Positions 47,681-56,898 of a stretch of DNA of 64,000 nt are shown here, piece after piece (positions within the stretch are counted from its first letter, which is position 1; every line of letters starts with the position of its first letter). This DNA comes from Burkholderia vietnamiensis LMG 10929 (lineage in GTDB: Bacteria; Pseudomonadota; Gammaproteobacteria; Burkholderiales; Burkholderiaceae). The position numbers were made by a program, and so were the translations under genes. Under the pieces are notes generated by a model that was not told where the DNA came from, did no database searches, and worked only from the letters and a program-made list of their open reading frames with translations. The stretch is taken from positions 1,178,001 to 1,242,000 of the forward strand of contig NZ_CP009631.1 in assembly GCF_000959445.1 (NCBI RefSeq), in the 5' to 3' direction.

Positions 47681-48651
47681 GTGTCGGAATCCCGGGTGGC
47701 CGGCAGCTCGGTGCACGCGCGCGCATCGTCGCCGCGCGCGGCGGCATCGCCCGTCTGCCAGAAATCGAAATAGTTGAACCAGTTGTAAGGCGCCGCGCGG
47801 CAGTACCGGTCGACGAGGCCGACGTAGCGCGCGAGCGCCGCATCGACGGCCGCCGCGCGCGTGTCGCGGCGCACGTCGGAGAAATCGGCGATCGTTTCGA
47901 AATGGACGTCGTAGCGGTTGCCGTCGCGGTACAGGCCGGTCATGAACAGCACCGGGCGCCGCAGCATCGCGGCCATGTGCAGCGGCCCGAGCGGAAACGC
48001 GGCCGGTGCGCCGAGCAGCGGCAGCCGGCGCAGCGACGCGGCCGCGTCGTCGAGCAGCGTGCGATCGGCGAGCATCCCGACCATGCAGTTCGCGTCGAGG
48101 CGCTCGCGTACCTTCAGCATCGAATCGATCCGCCCGAGCGGAATCACTTCCGGCGTCGCGGCCGGATTCACCGCGGCGAGCGTCGCGTTGATCTTGCGCG
48201 CGTTTTCCTCGTACATCGTGACGACGACGCGCAGGTCCGCACGCGTGCGCCCGATCGCGCGCACGACTTCGAAGCTGCCGAGGTGCGCGCCCAGCAGAAA
48301 CGCGCCGCGCCCGCCGGCGAGCGCTTCGTCGACGTGCGCAGCGCCGTGCAGCCGGATGTCGAACAGGTCGAAGCGGCCGTTCATCAGATAGATGCGGTCG
48401 TGGATCGTCGTCGCGAACGTGAACACGTGCCGGTACACGTCGCGCCATCGCGCGGGACGGCCGAGCGCGCGGCGCAGGTAGTCGCGCGACGCCGCGCACG
48501 CGGCCGGCGAGAACAGCACGAAGTACGTCGCGATCGCATGCAGCACGACGCGCGACGGCCGCCGGCCGAAGCGCAGCGACAGCCAGGTCATCACGCGCAG
48601 CAAACCCGCATGGCTGCGTTCCTGGCGTTCGGCCCACGCGGTGCGCTTCAT
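47677..48651 (-). CDS. LpxL/HtrB-like lysophospholipid acyltransferase
   Basis: A 324-residue protein of the lipid A late-acyltransferase family. It has an N-terminal anchor region and the catalytic-type segment GAFLLGAHLGSFEVVRA (H-x4-E/D form: HLGSFE), followed by EENARKIN and MLADRTLLDDA. In polyene loci the equivalent enzyme attaches the polyene acyl chain to a lipid head group. Target here unknown. Overlaps the ligase gene by 4 nt. Confidence 0.83.
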   Translation of the reverse strand: MKRTAWAERQERSHAGLLRVMTWLSLRFGRRPSRVVLHAIATYFVLFSPAACAASRDYLRRALGRPARWRDVYRHVFTFATTIHDRIYLMNGRFDLFDIRLHGAAHVDEALAGGRGAFLLGAHLGSFEVVRAIGRTRADLRVVVTMYEENARKINATLAAVNPAATPEVIPLGRIDSMLKVRERLDANCMVGMLADRTLLDDAAASLRRLPLLGAPAAFPLGPLHMAAMLRRPVLFMTGLYRDGNRYDVHFETIADFSDVRRDTRAAAVDAALARYVGLVDRYCRAAPYNWFNYFDFWQTGDAAARGDDARACTELPATRDSDT

Positions 48652-50426
48652 GGCTGTCCGCCGTCGTGCGTGGCGGGCGGCGCGGCCAGCACGGCGCTCG
48701 CGACGTCGCGCGCGCCGGCGCGCAGCGTGAAGCGGATCGCACCGTTCGCCGCCGCCTCGAACGCGAGATCGAGCGGCTCGCCGGGCGCGACCGGGCTCAG
48801 GAATTTCGCGGACGCGAGCCGCCACGTGTCGAGCGGCCGGTTCAGCGACGCGCCGAGCGCGGCGATCGCGTGGTCGAGGAGCACGACGCCCGGCACGATC
48901 GGATGGCCGGGGAAATGGCCGGGCAGCGCGGGATGGTCGGCCGCGATCGTGAAGCCGAGCCGCGTCTGCGGCGCGCAGTGCGTACGCGCGGCGGCGGCGC
49001 CGGTGCGCACGTGGCGGGCGACCAGCGCGGCCAGCGCGTCGCGCGGCAGCTTGCCCGTTTCATTGCGCGGCAACGCGTCGACGAACACGAGCGGACGCGG
49101 CATGAACGCCGGATCGATCCGTTCGCGCAGCGCGCGCTGCAGATCGGCCGCGGCGAGCGTCGGCGCGACGACCAGCGCGACGAGCCGCGTCACCGGTTCG
49201 CGGCGCGCATCGGCGTCGGCCGGCGCGGCTTCGTCGGGCATGAAGAACACGCCGTCGACGACGCCGGCAATCGCGTTGAGCTGATGATTCAGATAGGCGA
49301 GCGACGTGCGCTTGCCGGCGATGTTGACGAGGTCGGCCTTGCGGCCGTGCAGCAGGAACCGGCCGTCGCCGAGCAGTTCGAGCGCGTCGCCCATCGGCAC
49401 CGGCGCCTCGACGTGGCCGCCCGACGCCCAGACGGTCGGGCCGCCGTCGTCGCCCGCGGCGTCCGCGCCCGGCCGGTCGAGGGCGTCGCGCACGTCCAGC
49501 CGGATCTCGGGGAACGGTTGCCACGCGGCGCCCTGCGACGTGCGGCGCGTCGCGATCTGGCCGGTCTCGGTGCTGCCGTAGATTTCGACGAGCGGCGCGT
49601 CGAGCGCGGCTTCCGCTTCGCCCGCGAGCTTTTCCGACAGCGGCGCGGTGGCCGACAGCACGAGCGCCGCGCGCGGCAGCGCGTGGCCGGCCGACAGCAG
49701 CGCGCGCAGATGCACCGGCGACGTGACGAGCACGCGCGGCTGCGGGAGCGCGGCGAGTTCGTCGCGGATGTCGCCCGGATAGAACGGTTGCCGGTTGCTG
49801 AACGCGAGGCCGCCGATCAGCGCGAGCAGCACCGTCGATTCGAAGCCGTACATGTGCTGCGGCGGCACGGTGCCGATCAGCGTGGCCGCACGCCCGTCGA
49901 GCAGCGCGAGGCGTTCGGCCGCCGCGCGCACGCAGCCGACCAGGCCGCCCCACGTCTTGCGATGCGGCACCGGCGTGCCGCTCGAACCCGACGTGAACAC
50001 GTACGCGACGAGCCGCGACGCGTCGATCTGCGGCACCACGCACGGCGCGGCGTCGTCGTCGCCGCCTGCGTGCGCGGCGGCTTCCGGATACGTGAAGCGC
50101 GGCAGGTCGATCGTGCAGTCCGGCGCATCGTGCAGGCAGAACGCATCGGGTGCGAACGACGCGAGCTGGCGCACCATCTCCGGCGTGTGCGTCGACGGCA
50201 GCAGGCTGACCTTGCCGGCGACGAGCGCCGCGCACAGGCCGACCGCGAAGCGGTAGCGATCGCGGCACACGTTGAACACGTGGCCGCCGGCGGGCAGCAC
50301 GGCGGCGACGCGTGCGACGTCCGCGACGAACGCGCGCACGCTGACGGGCGCACCGTCGCGCCAGGCGATCGTCTGGTCCGGCGACGAATGGAATACCAGC
50401 GGGAATACCAGCGGGTGAGTCGGCAT
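48648..50426 (-). CDS. Acyl-CoA/ACP ligase fused to a hotdog dehydratase
   Basis: A 592-residue two-domain protein. The first 480 residues are an AMP-forming ligase: TSGSSGTP (145-152), EIYGSTETG (281-289) and a C-terminal NETGKLPRDAL with the catalytic lysine. Residues 492-580 form a FabZ/ApeI-like hotdog with HPALPGHFPGHPIVPGV, the dehydratase motif H-x5-GHFPG. In E. coli-type aryl polyene loci ligase and ApeI dehydratase are separate, so this is a fusion joining starter activation with dehydration. The frame is open further upstream, but MPTHPLVFPL is the natural start. Overlaps the acyltransferase gene by 4 nt. Confidence 0.85.
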   Translation of the reverse strand: MPTHPLVFPLVFHSSPDQTIAWRDGAPVSVRAFVADVARVAAVLPAGGHVFNVCRDRYRFAVGLCAALVAGKVSLLPSTHTPEMVRQLASFAPDAFCLHDAPDCTIDLPRFTYPEAAAHAGGDDDAAPCVVPQIDASRLVAYVFTSGSSGTPVPHRKTWGGLVGCVRAAAERLALLDGRAATLIGTVPPQHMYGFESTVLLALIGGLAFSNRQPFYPGDIRDELAALPQPRVLVTSPVHLRALLSAGHALPRAALVLSATAPLSEKLAGEAEAALDAPLVEIYGSTETGQIATRRTSQGAAWQPFPEIRLDVRDALDRPGADAAGDDGGPTVWASGGHVEAPVPMGDALELLGDGRFLLHGRKADLVNIAGKRTSLAYLNHQLNAIAGVVDGVFFMPDEAAPADADARREPVTRLVALVVAPTLAAADLQRALRERIDPAFMPRPLVFVDALPRNETGKLPRDALAALVARHVRTGAAAARTHCAPQTRLGFTIAADHPALPGHFPGHPIVPGVVLLDHAIAALGASLNRPLDTWRLASAKFLSPVAPGEPLDLAFEAAANGAIRFTLRAGARDVASAVLAAPPATHDGGQP

Positions 50427-50478
50427 AAATCGGTTGAAGCGTGAGGCAGTGGCCGGCGCAGCCGCGCCGGCCTTGGAA

Positions 50479-51123
50479 TCATCGCGACGGCTGGGTCGAC
50501 GCGCGGTACGCGCGCATCGAGTCGGCCATCGTCGTGCGCGCGTCGCCCGGCAGCGCGACGCGCCGGCACGCATGCTCGGCGGCGAACATCACGGCGACGA
50601 GCGGCAACGACAGGTAGTTGGCGAAGGTCGACCACGCGGCGATCGGCGCGGTCGCGAACAGCAGCGTCGACACGGCCGCGATCGCGACGAAGAACAGCGC
50701 CCACGCGAGCGTGATGCGCCGCGTGTAGCGCGCGACGGCCGGCGTGATCTCGCCGTGAATCATCGCCGCGAAGCGCGTGCACAGCGGCACCTGGCCGGCC
50801 ATCAGCGTGCGGCCGAACAGCAGCGCCATCGCGACGTTGAAGCTCGCGTGCTCGAGATACAGGCCCCATTCGAAATGGCGTGCGAGCGGGACGCGTGCGG
50901 CCCACAGCGCGCCGGCGACGAGCAGCCACACCGGCACGAGCGCCGCGCGTCGCGGCGAGCGCAGCGCCGCACCGAGCGCGAGCAGCAGCGGCGGCACCAG
51001 CGCCATCGCGAGGCCGAAGCCGTGCGCGCCCGGCGTCGCGGCCGCGTAATGCGCGCCGATCTGATACGCGGCGACCGCGGCCAGCGCGCCGGCGCCGCGC
51101 GCGATGGCGAGCGGCGTGCTCAT
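50479..51123 (-). CDS. Multi-span membrane protein of the polyene-like locus
   Basis: A 214-residue inner-membrane protein with about five hydrophobic segments (AGALAAVAAYQIGAHYA, GLAMALVPPLLLALGAAL, LVPVWLLVAGALW, ITLAWALFFVAIAAVSTLLF, LSLPLVAVMFAAEH). It resembles the COG4648-type proteins regularly found in aryl polyene and flexirubin clusters; the function is unknown. It is the first gene of the minus-strand operon, 52 nt before the ligase gene. Confidence 0.75.
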   Translation of the reverse strand: MSTPLAIARGAGALAAVAAYQIGAHYAAATPGAHGFGLAMALVPPLLLALGAALRSPRRAALVPVWLLVAGALWAARVPLARHFEWGLYLEHASFNVAMALLFGRTLMAGQVPLCTRFAAMIHGEITPAVARYTRRITLAWALFFVAIAAVSTLLFATAPIAAWSTFANYLSLPLVAVMFAAEHACRRVALPGDARTTMADSMRAYRASTQPSR

Positions 51124-51723
51124 CGCGGTGCTCCCGCTGCGCGGCGCGCCCGCGCACGGCCGATGGCCGCCGCGGTAGCGCGGCGTACGGCTGGACGGAC
51201 GGGAGCGGGGCGAATGAACGGGCGCGGCATGGCTGCTGGAAACATCGTGCGGATCGTCGCCCCACGCGTGCGTCGGGCTGTCAAAGGTCTTACGAAAAAG
51301 TCTTACGAAAAGGCTTGCGAACCATGGCCCGAACGCAGTCCGGGCCGGTGGTGACGCACGCACATTTTAGGGCCGCGGCGCGACGCTTCGTGATGGGCGC
51401 GGCCGGGTTTTGTAACGGATTGTATGGCGGCCGCGCGCACGCGTCGCTGCGGCGATTCATTTCGAGTCGAAGCGGCGCAAGCGTCTCGTGCGATCGGGAC
51501 CTCCAACTGGCCCGCGCGCGGGCCCTTCAGTCTGTAACCATTCGCGGTATACGCCCCGATATCCGTTCGTCTAGAATCCGCGTAACTTTTACACATGGTC
51601 CCCCATAACGCAGGCGGGGAAGCCGGCAGACGCTGGCGCGACGGCGCTTCGCACGCGCCGCGCGGGCACGGCGGCTGCCGGTTCGATGCGCCTTTCGCTG
51701 CCCCGGGCCGCCTGCCCGCAAGC
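51124..51723. promoter_or_regulatory. Divergent control region of the polyene-like locus
   Basis: This 600-bp gap separates the two divergent transcripts and should hold both promoters. It contains a 13-bp direct repeat GTCTTACGAAAA(A/G) at 51287-51299 and 51300-51312, a perfect -35-like TTGACA on the minus strand (51284-51279) without a matching -10, and a TAGAAT -10-like element on the plus strand (51572-51577). Several TGTAAC/TTACA words are scattered from 51410 to 51600. No supported gene. Confidence 0.4.
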
Positions 51724-51987
51724 ATGATGAACGCACTGGAACAAGAGCTCGCCACGCTGATCATCGGCGAACTGAATCTCGAAGACGTCTCGCCCGACAC
51801 GGTGACGGCCGCGACCGCGCTGTACGGCGAGGGCTTCGGGCTCGACTCCATCGACATCCTCGAAATCGCGCTGCTGATCTCGAAGAAGTATGGCTTCGAG
51901 CTGCGCTCGGACAACCCGGACAACCAGCAGATCTTCTCGAATCTCGGCGCGCTGGCCGCCTACGTCGCCGTGCATCGCACGAAGTGA
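51724..51987 (+). CDS. Acyl carrier protein of the polyene-like locus
   Basis: An 87-residue carrier protein. The phosphopantetheine site is Ser42 in GFGLDSIDILEIAL, the DSxD/L motif, within a four-helix ACP. It would carry the growing chain for the ketosynthase pair, the ketoreductase and the dehydratases. Two adjacent ATGs (51724, 51727) are equally good; a clear Shine-Dalgarno is lacking. Aryl polyene loci usually have two ACPs; only this one is visible here. Confidence 0.87.
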   Translation: MMNALEQELATLIIGELNLEDVSPDTVTAATALYGEGFGLDSIDILEIALLISKKYGFELRSDNPDNQQIFSNLGALAAYVAVHRTK

Positions 51988-52095
51988 CGGCGGCGCGATA
52001 CGGCACGCCATGGACGACGGCACGCGGCGACGCCTGCGGCACGATACGAGGCGGCGGCGTCGCTCAACGCGACGTGCAATGAACGGAGCCATTCG

Positions 52096-52812
52096 ATGCG
52101 GGCGCTCGTAACGGGCGGCAGCGGCGCACTGGGGCAGGCGATCTGCACGGCGCTCGCGCAGGCCGGCCATGAAGTGTGGGTGCATGCGAACCGGAATCTC
52201 GCCCAGGCGCAGGCCGTCGCGCAGCGGCTCGTCGCGGCCGGCGGCGCCGCGCACGCGATCGCGTTCGACGTGACCGACGCCGACGCGACGCTCGCCGCGC
52301 TCGCACCTTTCATCGACGGCGCGCCGGTGCAGATCCTCGTCAACAACGCGGGCATTCACGACGACGCGCCGATGGCCGGCATGTCGCGCCGCCAATGGCA
52401 CGACGTGATCGACGTGACGCTCAACGGCTTTTTCAACGTCACGCAGCCGCTGCTGCTGCCGATGATCCGCACGCGGCGCGGGCGCATCGTGAACATCGCG
52501 TCGGTCGCCGGCGTGACCGGCAACCGCGGGCAGGTCAACTATGCGGCCGCGAAGGCCGGGCTGATCGGGGCGACGAAATCGCTGTCGCTCGAGCTCGCGT
52601 CGCGCGGCATTACCGTGAACGCAGTCGCGCCCGGCATCATCGGCTCGCCGATGGCCGGCGACGCGTTCCCGATCGAACGGATCAGGCAGCTCGTGCCCGC
52701 GCAACGCGCAGGCCGGCCCGACGAAGTCGCGGCGATGGTCGCGTATCTGGTGTCCGATGCGGCCGCCTATGTGACCGGGCAGGTACTGTCGGTCAACGGC
52801 GGGCTTGCATGA
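52096..52812 (+). CDS. FabG-like 3-ketoacyl-ACP reductase
   Basis: A 238-residue short-chain dehydrogenase: cofactor loop TGGSGALGQAI (6-16), NNAG, and catalytic Ser-Tyr-Lys in [23 protein letters not shown]. It corresponds in position and type to the ketoreductase (ApeQ) of aryl polyene loci and reduces the beta-keto group before dehydration. It lies 108 nt after the ACP gene and overlaps the next ORF by 4 nt (ATGA). Confidence 0.87.
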   Translation: MRALVTGGSGALGQAICTALAQAGHEVWVHANRNLAQAQAVAQRLVAAGGAAHAIAFDVTDADATLAALAPFIDGAPVQILVNNAGIHDDAPMAGMSRRQWHDVIDVTLNGFFNVTQPLLLPMIRTRRGRIVNIASVAGVTGNRGQVNYAAAKAGLIGATKSLSLELASRGITVNAVAPGIIGSPMAGDAFPIERIRQLVPAQRAGRPDEVAAMVAYLVSDAAAYVTGQVLSVNGGLA

Positions 52813-53207
52813 CCGCGCGTGCGTCCCACGCCGCGCCGCTTGTTGAGGAAATCGAAGTGTCAGTGCAACTAGTCGGCGCCGAACGGCGCGTGTGTTCTCC
52901 GTCCACCGTCCCGGCCGCAGCCGCAGCCCCGTATGGCGCGCGCGCCGTGCGTCGTGGCGGCGGTCGTGCCTTGCGACTCGTCCGCAGCGCGGAGGCGCGG
53001 CTCGCCGCGCCGCAGCACGGTACGCAACGGCGCGGCGACGCGTTCCGGCAGACGTTTCCCGGCGCGCGCGCCGCGATCGAAGGCGTGCTGCGCGACGCGG
53101 CCGGCCTGGGCGTACGCACGTCGTTCGTCCACGCCGATGCATGCGGCGGCAATCCGCCGGTCGAGATCGACGCGAGCGCCGCCCATCCGCCGGAGCATCG
53201 GTCGTGA
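52809..53207 (+). CDS. Unknown ORF coupled to the ketoreductase gene
   Basis: A 132-residue Ala/Arg-rich product I cannot assign to any family. Its ATG overlaps the ketoreductase stop (52809-52812) and its TGA overlaps a GTG in frame with the glycosyltransferase (GTGA, 53204-53207), the same coupling style as the opposite operon, which argues for translation. The second half has the strong GC-third-position bias of real genes; the first half does not. In classical loci a second ketosynthase follows the ketoreductase; nothing of that is recognisable here. It could be an eroded remnant. Confidence 0.4.
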   Translation: MTARASHAAPLVEEIEVSVQLVGAERRVCSPSTVPAAAAAPYGARAVRRGGGRALRLVRSAEARLAAPQHGTQRRGDAFRQTFPGARAAIEGVLRDAAGLGVRTSFVHADACGGNPPVEIDASAAHPPEHRS

Positions 53208-53323
53208 AGCGCGCCGGCCTGTTGCTGCGCGAGCCGTCGCCCGGCATCGACGAAGCCTGCCGGCAGTCGCCCGCAGGTCATACACTTTTGTCAGGATCAT
53301 CGTCTTCGCAATCGGTCGTTCCC

Positions 53324-54139
53324 ATGTCCCAGCTGCACGCGTCGACCACCCATCTCGTGCTGATCCCGAGCTACAACCCCGGCGTCAAGGTCGACACGAC
53401 CGTACGCAACGCGCGTGCGCAGTGGAACCCGGTGTGGGTCGTCGTCGACGGCAGCACCGACGGCAGCGCCGAGCGGCTGCAGGCGATGGCCGAGCGCGAT
53501 CCCGGCCTGCGCGTGATCGTGCTGCCGCAGAACCGCGGCAAGGGTGCGGCCGTGCTCGCCGGGCTCGACGCGGCCGCCGCGAGCGGCTTCACGCACGTGC
53601 TGACGATGGATTCCGACGGTCAGCATCCGGCCGAGCTGATTCCGCAATTCATGGCCGCGTCGCAGGCGGCGCCGGACGCGATGGTGCTGGGCCTGCCGAA
53701 ATTCGACGCGAGCGCGCCGCGGCTGCGCGTGCAGGGCCGGCGCCTGTCGAACGGCTGGGCCGACCTCGAGACGCTGTGGGCCGGGATCGGCGATTCGCTG
53801 TACGGCTTTCGCGTGTATCCGATCGCGCCGCTCGCCGCGATCATGCACCGGCAGCCGTGGATGCGCGGCTTCGACTTCGATCCCGAAGCGGCCGTGCGGC
53901 TTTGCTGGGCCGGCGTGCGGCCGATCCGCATCGACGCGCCGGTGCGCTATTTCGGCGCCCACGAGGGCGGCGTGTCGCATTTTCACTACGGTCGCGACAA
54001 CGCGCTGCTCGCATGGATGCACGTGCGGCTCGTCGCCGGCTTCGTGCTGCGGCTGCCGCTGCTGGCCGCGCGGCGGCTGACGCGCCGCTCGCGCCGCGCG
54101 TTCGACCGGCCGCGACGCGGCGATCGACCGTCCCGCTGA
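53324..54139 (+). CDS. Family 2 glycosyltransferase
   Basis: A 271-residue cytoplasmic GT-A enzyme: LIPSYNPGVKV at the start, VVDGSTDGSAERL for nucleotide binding, and the DxD-like metal site TMDSDGQHP, then GWADLETLWAGIGDSLYGFRVY. It has no obvious membrane helices apart from a hydrophobic C-terminal patch (HVRLVAGFVLRLPLL). Similar dolichol-phosphate-mannose-synthase-like proteins occur in aryl polyene loci, where they may add a sugar. ATG 53324 is preferred; a GTG at 53204 that overlaps the previous ORF stop is in frame and would add 40 residues. Confidence 0.82.
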   Translation: MSQLHASTTHLVLIPSYNPGVKVDTTVRNARAQWNPVWVVVDGSTDGSAERLQAMAERDPGLRVIVLPQNRGKGAAVLAGLDAAAASGFTHVLTMDSDGQHPAELIPQFMAASQAAPDAMVLGLPKFDASAPRLRVQGRRLSNGWADLETLWAGIGDSLYGFRVYPIAPLAAIMHRQPWMRGFDFDPEAAVRLCWAGVRPIRIDAPVRYFGAHEGGVSHFHYGRDNALLAWMHVRLVAGFVLRLPLLAARRLTRRSRRAFDRPRRGDRPSR

Positions 54140-54276
54140 CCGTCAATCCGTTAACTATTGTTACTTCCGGCCGATTGCGCCGGTAATGGTCCTGTCATTA
54201 GACGTAAACGTCTGGTAATTTTCTGCCGGATTATGCAAAATCGCCGCTCCCAAATAAAACTACCGAGGGTTACGGA

Positions 54277-55038
54277 ATGCATATCAAGAAAGCGGCGGCA
54301 GCGTGTGGCGTGGCGTTCCTGTTGAGCGCGTGCGGCGGGGTGCAGAACCTCGACGCGAACGGCCTGACGTCGGCGGGCACCAGCCTGTTCAAGGCGGCGA
54401 CGCTGTCGGACAGCGACATCGCGGCCCTGTCGAACGACTCGTGCAAGGCGAGCGACGCGGAATCGAAGATCGCCGCGCCGAACAGCGCGTATTCGAAGCG
54501 TCTGACGAAGGTGATGAAGGGCTTCGGCGACATGACGCTGAACGGCCAGAAGATCAACTACAAGGTCTACGTCACGAAGGACGTCAACGCGTGGGCGATG
54601 GGCAACGGCTGCGTGCGCGTGTACAGCGGCCTGATGGACATGATGAACGACGACGAGCTGCGCGGCGTGATCGGCCATGAAATGGGCCACGTTGCGCTGG
54701 GCCACTCGAAGAAGGCGATGCAGACGGCCTACGCCGTCAGCGCGGCGCGCACGGCGGCCGGCGCGGCCTCGCCCGGCGTCGCGGCGCTGACCAGCTCGCA
54801 GCTCGGCGACATCACCGAGAAGTTCATCAACGCGCAGTTCTCGCAATCGCAGGAAAGCGCGGCCGACGACTATTCGTTCGACCTGATGAAGCAGAAGAAC
54901 ATGAGCCAGAAGGGCCTCGTCACCGCGTTCCAGAAGCTCGCGCAGCTCGACGGCGGCAAGAGCTCGATGATGAGCTCGCACCCGTCGTCGACGAGCCGTG
55001 CGCAGCACATCCAGGATCGCATCGCGAAGGGCAGCTGA
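54277..55038 (+). CDS. M48-family metalloprotease lipoprotein
   Basis: A 253-residue lipoprotein: lipobox LSAC with Cys19, then an M48 peptidase domain with HEMGH (134-138) and the third zinc ligand Glu193 in QESAADDYSFDLM. This matches the LoiP/YcaL class of outer-membrane or periplasmic proteases that degrade misfolded envelope proteins. The upstream gap (54140-54276) is AT-richer and probably carries its promoter. A strong terminator follows. Confidence 0.9.
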   Translation: MHIKKAAAACGVAFLLSACGGVQNLDANGLTSAGTSLFKAATLSDSDIAALSNDSCKASDAESKIAAPNSAYSKRLTKVMKGFGDMTLNGQKINYKVYVTKDVNAWAMGNGCVRVYSGLMDMMNDDELRGVIGHEMGHVALGHSKKAMQTAYAVSAARTAAGAASPGVAALTSSQLGDITEKFINAQFSQSQESAADDYSFDLMKQKNMSQKGLVTAFQKLAQLDGGKSSMMSSHPSSTSRAQHIQDRIAKGS

Positions 55039-55088
55039 TCGCCGTTGCCCGCCGCGCGGCCCCGGCCAGGCCCGCGCGTTCGGATGAA

Positions 55089-55126
55089 CAAAACCCCATG
55101 CCCTCGCGGGCATGGGGTTTTTGTTT
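55089..55126. terminator. Bidirectional terminator between the M48 gene and lldP
   Basis: Perfect 13-bp stem AAACCCCATGCCC / GGGCATGGGGTTT (55091-55120), loop TCGC, followed by TTGTTTG on the plus strand and TTTTGTT on the minus strand. Confidence 0.9.
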
Positions 55127-55149
55127 GTGGCGAGCGCCGCGCGAGGGGC

Positions 55150-56850
55150 TTACGGCACCATGCCCGGCAGCAGGTAGGCCTGTACGAGCGTGATCACGCC
55201 GACGATCACCGCGAACAGCAGGCTGTGGCGCACCGTGAAGCGGAACAGCTCCGACTCCTTGCCGACCAGGCCGGTCGCCGCGCATGCGACGGCGATCGAT
55301 TGCGGCGAGATCATCTTCGCGGTCACGCCGCCCGTCGTGTTGGCGGCGACGGCCAGCGTCTCGGGCACGCCGAGCTGGTGGGCCGTGGCCTGCTGCAGCG
55401 AGCAGAACAACGCGTTCGACGACGTGTCCGAGCCGGTCAGGAACACGCCGAGCCAGCCGAGGAACGGCGAGAAGAACGGGAACGCGGCGCCGGTCGCGGC
55501 GAGCATCAGCGCGAGCGTCGACGACATCCCCGAGTAGTTCGCGACGAACGCGAACGCGAGCACCAGGCCGATCGACAGGATCGGGCGCGTGAGCTCCTTC
55601 AGCGTCTCTCCGAACGTGACGAGCGCGTCGCGCGGCTTCATCCGCAACAGCACCATCGAGATCAGCGCCGTCACGAGGATCGCGCTGCCGACGGCCGACA
55701 GGAGGTCGATCTTCAGCACGGCGTCGAGCACCTTCGGCGCAGCCGCGATCGGCGCGCCCTTCACGACCAGCTGGTCGAGCCCGGCGACGTGGAATTTCAG
55801 CACGGTTGCCGCGAGCGGGCCGTGCGCCGCGAACAGCGCCTTGAACGGCGCGAGGCTCCAGACGGTCACGACGGCCGTCAGGATCAGAAACGGCGACCAT
55901 GCGCGCACGGTCTGCGCGAGCGAGTACGGCGACGCCTGACGGCTCGAGCCCGCGGCGTTGCCGCCGGCACCGAAGCCGGCGAGCGCGGCGCCGCCGCCGG
56001 ACGTGACGACGCTGCCGGCCGTCGCTTTCGCGCTGCTCGGCTGCCAGACCTTCAGGAACGTGGCGAGCGACACGAGGCTGACGAGCGACGACGTGATGTC
56101 CGGCAGCTCGGGCCCGATATGGTTCGACGTGAAGTACTGCGTGACCGCGAAGCTGCCACCCGCGACCAGCGCGGCCGGCCAGGTCTGCCGCACGCCGCGC
56201 AGCCCGTCCATCATGAACACGAGCCAGAACGGCACGGCGAGCGACAGCAGCGGCAGCTGGCGGCCGGCCATCGCGCCGATGTGGAACGCGTCGATGCCGG
56301 TCACCTGCCCGGCGACGATGATCGGAATGCCCATCGCGCCGAACGCGACCGGCGCGGTATTCGCGATCAGGCACAGTCCGGCCGCGTGCAGCGGCTTGAA
56401 GCCGAGGCCGACGAGCAGCGCGGCTGTGATCGCGACCGGCGCGCCGAAGCCGGCCGCGCCTTCGAGAAACGCGCCGAACGAGAAGCCGATCAGCAGCATC
56501 TGCAGCCGCTGGTCGTCGGTGATCGACAGCACCGACGCACGGATGATGTCGAACTGGCCGGTCTTCACGACGATCTTGTACAGGAACACCGCCGCGACGA
56601 TGATCCACGCGATCGGCCAGAGGCCGTATGCGAAGCCGAAGCCGGCTGCCGCGAGCGCCTGCCGCACGGGCATCCCGTAGGCGAGGATCGCGACGCCGAG
56701 CGACAGCAGCAGCGTGATCGCGGCGGCCGCGTGCCCCTTCATCCGCAGTGCGGCGAGCGCGACGAAAAAGAAGATGATCGGAATCGCGGCGACGAACGCC
56801 GACAGCCCGAGGCTGCCGAGCGGCGTGTAGATCTGGTGCCAAACCTGCAT
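55150..56850 (-). CDS. lldP: L-lactate permease
   Basis: A 566-residue LctP-family lactate:proton symporter with about 13 membrane helices. Family blocks include [45 protein letters not shown] and [18 protein letters not shown]. Start 56850 (MQVWHQ) follows GGAGGAG; an ATG 15 nt upstream contains that site. It is the last gene of the lutA-lutC-lutB-lldP transcript, 48 nt after lutB, giving lactate uptake with lactate oxidation. Confidence 0.95.
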   Translation of the reverse strand: MQVWHQIYTPLGSLGLSAFVAAIPIIFFFVALAALRMKGHAAAAITLLLSLGVAILAYGMPVRQALAAAGFGFAYGLWPIAWIIVAAVFLYKIVVKTGQFDIIRASVLSITDDQRLQMLLIGFSFGAFLEGAAGFGAPVAITAALLVGLGFKPLHAAGLCLIANTAPVAFGAMGIPIIVAGQVTGIDAFHIGAMAGRQLPLLSLAVPFWLVFMMDGLRGVRQTWPAALVAGGSFAVTQYFTSNHIGPELPDITSSLVSLVSLATFLKVWQPSSAKATAGSVVTSGGGAALAGFGAGGNAAGSSRQASPYSLAQTVRAWSPFLILTAVVTVWSLAPFKALFAAHGPLAATVLKFHVAGLDQLVVKGAPIAAAPKVLDAVLKIDLLSAVGSAILVTALISMVLLRMKPRDALVTFGETLKELTRPILSIGLVLAFAFVANYSGMSSTLALMLAATGAAFPFFSPFLGWLGVFLTGSDTSSNALFCSLQQATAHQLGVPETLAVAANTTGGVTAKMISPQSIAVACAATGLVGKESELFRFTVRHSLLFAVIVGVITLVQAYLLPGMVP

Positions 56851-56898
56851 GGTGGTCTCCTCCATGGATTGCTGTTGGTACGGGTTTTGAATGGGCGG

